A DNA stretch of 64,000 nt, from contig NZ_BMKE01000006.1 in assembly GCF_014643915.1 (NCBI RefSeq), positions 11,107 through 75,106 of the forward strand. The letters are read 5' to 3'. The notes under the pieces are model-generated. The model made no database searches and had not been told where the DNA came from. It saw only the letters and a program-made list of their open reading frames with translations. Shown here piece by piece: positions 61,443 through 64,000 of this stretch. A program made the translations under genes and the position numbers. This DNA comes from Oceanisphaera marina (GTDB lineage Bacteria; Pseudomonadota; Gammaproteobacteria; Enterobacterales; Aeromonadaceae). Within the stretch, counting starts at the first letter, position 1. Each line of letters opens with the position of its first letter.

Positions 61443-61756
61443 CAGTTACGCGGCTCCTGTGCCTGAATCGATATCGAGGCTAGCAATTGCTCCAGCCGCA
61501 CCACCCTGGCTTCCAGCTCGGTTACCCGATCAGTCAGTGCGCGCTCGGTTGAAGACGCGTCAGGGGTGGCAGATGCCATCGCCTCTGGCTCTGTTGCCAA
61601 CAGCGTGTGCGGTGATTGTTTGTAACGGCTGATTAACGCCAGCAAAGTGGGCAAGTCCACCGAGCCATTCAATCGCGCCTTCACGGTGGCGGTGCTAATA
61701 CTCTTGCCTTCTTTAACCAGACTACGTATGGCGTTAATGATGTCCTGTTGGGGCAT
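61442..61756 (-). CDS. Small protein with N-terminal helical domain and C-terminal coiled coil
   Basis: This 104-residue protein has an N-terminal part 'QDIINAIRSLVKEGKSISTATVKARLNGSVDLPTLLALISRYKQ' that looks like a winged-helix or KfrA-type DNA-binding module. A linker rich in Ala, Ser and Thr leads to a coiled coil 'LTDRVTELEARVVRLEQLLASI'. It is translationally coupled to the DUF2310 zinc-ribbon gene. The DNA-binding reading is inference from the pattern. Confidence 0.75.
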   Translation of the reverse strand: MPQQDIINAIRSLVKEGKSISTATVKARLNGSVDLPTLLALISRYKQSPHTLLATEPEAMASATPDASSTERALTDRVTELEARVVRLEQLLASISIQAQEPRN

Positions 61757-61770
61757 GCGTTTGAGTTACC

Positions 61771-62001
61771 TTATCTGAGGCTGATATTGAGTTGGTCGAT
61801 GACTTCAGCCCAGTCGGAGTCGTCTTGCAGACCTTCTTTTAAAAAGCCGGCCTGTGCCGCACTCCAGAATGGTGCTTCTATCAGCTCTATATTTGCGGGT
61901 AGCTTGTGGGTTGCAATGAAGTGTTTAATGCCGTCGTTACTGGCATCCAGGCCTAACTGTTCGAACAGTTCGGAAAAAGGGTGAATCATGTGTTCCATCA
62001 T
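61771..62001 (-). CDS. DUF2789 family protein
   Basis: This 76-residue protein has the DUF2789 pattern 'HPFSELFEQLGLDASNDGIKHFIATHKLPANIELIEAPFWSAAQAGFLKEGLQDDSDWAEVIDQLNISLR'-like order: a first helix, 'APFWSAAQA' and 'DDSDWAEVIDQLN'. Three ATGs are close together; 62001 has AAGGAG 9 nt upstream. The function is unknown. It is the first gene of a small minus-strand unit with the coiled-coil and DUF2310 genes. Confidence 0.85.
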   Translation of the reverse strand: MMEHMIHPFSELFEQLGLDASNDGIKHFIATHKLPANIELIEAPFWSAAQAGFLKEGLQDDSDWAEVIDQLNISLR

Positions 62002-62103
62002 ATATTTCATCTCCTTACAGAAAAGATGTGAGGTGAAGCCTGAGCTTGCGTATCAAGCCTCTTTTACTTCGTCTGCTTCCAGCTGACGGCTTACTGTCAT
62101 GTA

Positions 62104-62406
62104 TTAAAGCATAGGTGACGGTGACTCGCGCAAGACGGGTACCGACACATTCAGCACTTTTACATGATGCAACCACAGCTTGCCTTCACTATGTTGCAGC
62201 CCATCGTGACTGAATTCAAAGCGAAATTCTGCCAGCAGGCGCCCTTTTTTCCATTGATAGCGATAACGATACACGCTCAGCAGCTGAAATTGCTGCTGAC
62301 GGCAATAGCGCTCCAGCCAAAGCCGGGCAAACTCGCTCTGGCGCCGCACCTGCCAGTATCCGGCCCCCAGCAGAAACAGCAATAACAGCCCCAGCAGCTC
62401 GGTCAT
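62104..62406 (-). CDS. DUF3301 membrane-anchored protein
   Basis: This 100-residue protein has an N-terminal membrane segment ('LLGLLLLFLLGAGYW') and the DUF3301 core 'EFARLWLERYCRQQQFQLLSVYRYRYQWKKGRLLAEFRFEFSHDG'. Its start overlaps the DUF3549 stop by ATGA. The function is unknown. Confidence 0.85.
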   Translation of the reverse strand: MTELLGLLLLFLLGAGYWQVRRQSEFARLWLERYCRQQQFQLLSVYRYRYQWKKGRLLAEFRFEFSHDGLQHSEGKLWLHHVKVLNVSVPVLRESPSPML

Positions 62407-63437
62407 GATGTGCCGCTGAACAAAGAACCCAGGGCGTTTTTCAAACGGGCAGACAAGGCTGTATTGTGCAGGTTGCCAAGAATAAGCGGCCGCAGCGCAG
62501 GCAGAGAAACCAACTCGGCAAACAGGCCGTTAAACAGCTCGCCATGATGTTCGGCCAGTTGTTCCAGATAATTCAACAGCAGCGTTTCGTCCGTCAAATC
62601 CTGCCACAGTCGTGCCGCCAGGCTCAGCATCAGCGGTTGGCTTGGGGCCAAGGCCAGCAAGGTGGCAATTTTTTGCTGTCGCTCGCCAGAGGTTGGGCTG
62701 CCAGCGGTGGCACGCAGCAGCTGGGCAATGCGCTCCTGATTAGGTTGCTGACGCTCAAGCTCGGTGGTAATGGCACCCAGCAGCCGTTCGATCACGACCG
62801 AAGGCAACGGCTGATGTTCACACTGGGTCAGCAGGGCATCCTGTACTGGCTGCGGTAGCTCAAGCAGGCGATCGGCCAGCGGTTGGCTTAATGCATTATC
62901 TTGCTGCAGGCGCGCCGTTACATCGGCCAGCCCCTGTAGCCCTAGCTGTTGCCAGTCGTGTTGCTCGGGAGCCTGAATATAATCCCGTACTCCCTGAAAA
63001 AAGACCGAGGGGGGGAGAGTCAAATCCAGGCCCAGTCGTGCATGAAACGCGGCCAGTTTGTCTTGGGTGGGTTGAAAGGTAAACGGCGTTTGCGCCAGTC
63101 GCTGTTGCTGCTCGTCGGTCAGCTCGGCGGTAACGTCCTGACCCAGCTGTTCAACCAAGGCGGCTAAAAAGTGCTTGATGGCGCCATTGTTGAACAGACC
63201 GCGCTCATCCAGCGGTAATTTAAGAAACCACACATAAGGCTGGGCCTTGTGTTGTTGCTGCCAGTAGCACACCGCCAGCCAGGCATGCCGCTGCAAAGGC
63301 CAGGGATAGGGCCTTTGGTTGGCTTCAATGGCGGCAAAATCGTCATGATTTAATGGCTGCAGACGACGACCCAGATCATAAAGGCGAAACTCGGTGCCTG
63401 CCTGGGTTAAAAATTCACTCAAGGTATTTATTTGCAT
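62403..63437 (-). CDS. DUF3549 family protein
   Basis: This 344-residue protein is the length of DUF3549 proteins: 'TLSEFLTQAGTEFRLYDLGRRLQPL', 'PYPWPLQRHAWLAVCYWQQQHKAQPYVWFLKLPLDERGLF', and a helical C-terminus with Leu- and Gln-rich repeats. It is in one operon with DUF3301 and divergent from yqcC. This three-gene neighbourhood is common in related gammaproteobacteria. The function is unknown. Confidence 0.88.
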   Translation of the reverse strand: MQINTLSEFLTQAGTEFRLYDLGRRLQPLNHDDFAAIEANQRPYPWPLQRHAWLAVCYWQQQHKAQPYVWFLKLPLDERGLFNNGAIKHFLAALVEQLGQDVTAELTDEQQQRLAQTPFTFQPTQDKLAAFHARLGLDLTLPPSVFFQGVRDYIQAPEQHDWQQLGLQGLADVTARLQQDNALSQPLADRLLELPQPVQDALLTQCEHQPLPSVVIERLLGAITTELERQQPNQERIAQLLRATAGSPTSGERQQKIATLLALAPSQPLMLSLAARLWQDLTDETLLLNYLEQLAEHHGELFNGLFAELVSLPALRPLILGNLHNTALSARLKNALGSLFSGTS

Positions 63438-63524
63438 CGGTTTCTCCTGTCGAACAGCCGCCGATTATAGGGAGTCAAACGCCAAGATGGTATAGTAGGC
63501 GCGTGTTTTAAGAGGAGCAAATAG

Positions 63525-63860
63525 ATGTCAGCCGAGGTTGAAAAGCGGTTATATGCCATTGAACGAGAATTGAAAGCCTTGTCCTGGTGGCAAAGCGAGC
63601 CCCCCAGCGCCGCCGCACTCGCCAGCACAGAGCCTTTTTGTCTGGATACCCTGACCTTTAGCCAGTGGCTGCAATTTGTGCTCCTGGTACGGCTGCAGGC
63701 GATGCTGGAGGCGGGAGTGCCCTTGCCGAATAACATTTCGATTTATCCCATGGCGACCGAAAGTTTTAAACCTCTGGCGGTAGACACCCGCGCCCTTGAG
63801 GAGGCGATTGCCGGGCTTGATGAAACCTTGTCGGGCCAAGCGGTAGTACGTGAAGCATGA
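63525..63860 (+). CDS. yqcC: YqcC family protein
   Basis: This 111-residue protein has the YqcC core 'LSWWQSEPPSAAALASTEPFCLDTLTFSQWLQFVLLVRLQAMLEAGVPLPNNISIYPMATESF'. AAGAGGAG precedes the ATG. It overlaps truC by ATGA, as in E. coli. E. coli YqcC has no proven function. Confidence 0.92.
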   Translation: MSAEVEKRLYAIERELKALSWWQSEPPSAAALASTEPFCLDTLTFSQWLQFVLLVRLQAMLEAGVPLPNNISIYPMATESFKPLAVDTRALEEAIAGLDETLSGQAVVREA

Positions 63861-64000
63861 GCGTCGATATTATTTATGAAGATGAATCTTTGGTGGCCAT
63901 CAATAAAGAAGCGGGGCTCCTGGTGCATCGCAGTTGGTTGGATAAAGGCGAAACGCGCTTTGCCATGCAGCTCACCCGGGACGCGGTGGGTTGCCATGTG
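63857..64000 (+). CDS. truC: tRNA pseudouridine-65 synthase, N-terminal part (cut by the right edge)
   Basis: The visible 48 residues begin 'MSVDIIYEDESLVAINKEAGLLVHRSWLDKGETRF', the start of TruC (RluA family). The frame runs off the window before the catalytic aspartate. The ATG overlaps the yqcC stop. TruC makes pseudouridine 65 in tRNA-Ile and tRNA-Asp. Confidence 0.93.
   Translation, partial: MSVDIIYEDESLVAINKEAGLLVHRSWLDKGETRFAMQLTRDAVGCHV

Noticed and set aside
63003-63013. Run of seven G in the DUF3549 gene region
   Set aside because: It is shorter than tracts usually prone to phase variation and has no supporting context.
1-64000. CRISPR arrays, tRNA or rRNA genes, insertion sequences, phage genes
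   Set aside because: No regularly spaced direct repeats, cloverleaf sequences, transposase or integrase frames were found anywhere in the window.

Overview
The window looks like a 64 kb chromosomal piece of a marine or brackish gammaproteobacterium. The right-hand 16 kb (gcvA, ygdD, rlmM, xni, ppnN, queF, syd, yqcC, truC) is a core neighbourhood familiar from Enterobacterales, Vibrionales and Aeromonadales. The mixture with a pca operon, BCCT transporter, DUF3549/DUF3301/DUF2789 genes and GC-rich codon use suggests Aeromonadales of the Oceanimonas/Oceanisphaera/Zobellella type. That assignment is inference from gene content only. No tRNA, rRNA, CRISPR array, insertion sequence or phage gene was seen.

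Region 1 (1-5.1 kb) is the lower beta-ketoadipate pathway. An IclR-family regulator faces pcaI-pcaJ-pcaF, with pcaD behind them. The divergent promoter carries three copies of GTTCGC-N3-GCGAAC (one with a single mismatch), very likely the regulator's operators. Together the enzymes would convert 3-oxoadipate enol-lactone to succinyl-CoA and acetyl-CoA. Region 2 (5.2-7.7 kb) has a LysR regulator facing a DoxX membrane protein and an extradiol-dioxygenase-like enzyme.

Region 3 (8-37.4 kb) is a large iron-acquisition island. It holds a CirA/IrgA-like receptor, a second DoxX gene, a FecBCDE-type ABC transporter with a FecA-like receptor, a siderophore-interacting ferric reductase with an EntD-type phosphopantetheinyl transferase, and a YncE-like secreted beta-propeller. 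These are followed by one long collinear operon: MFS exporter, entC, entE, entB, a free-standing aryl carrier protein, entF, entA, a siderophore binding protein, one permease, one ATPase and a cytoplasmic esterase. A FepA-like receptor converges on it, and a secreted esterase follows. The single NRPS is C-A-T-TE with a serine-type A-domain code, so the predicted product is enterobactin (tris-2,3-dihydroxybenzoyl-serine trilactone) or a very close relative. At least three strong Fur-box palindromes precede genes of the island.

Region 4 (37.5-47.9 kb) is metabolic and regulatory: YghU-like glutathione enzyme, a short-chain fatty acid module (CoA-transferase A/B plus AtoE-like transporter with a divergent LysR gene), a BCCT transporter, a CNMP-CBS-DUF294 protein paired with a DnaQ-like exonuclease, and a DUF2726 protein.

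Region 5 (48.1-64 kb) is the core block from gcvA to truC. It is interspersed with less conserved genes: an alpha/beta hydrolase, a secreted unknown protein, an NAD-type isocitrate dehydrogenase, an active-looking diguanylate cyclase next to a TPR protein with a degenerate GGDEF domain, a DUF2310 zinc-ribbon protein and three small DUF genes. truC runs off the right edge.
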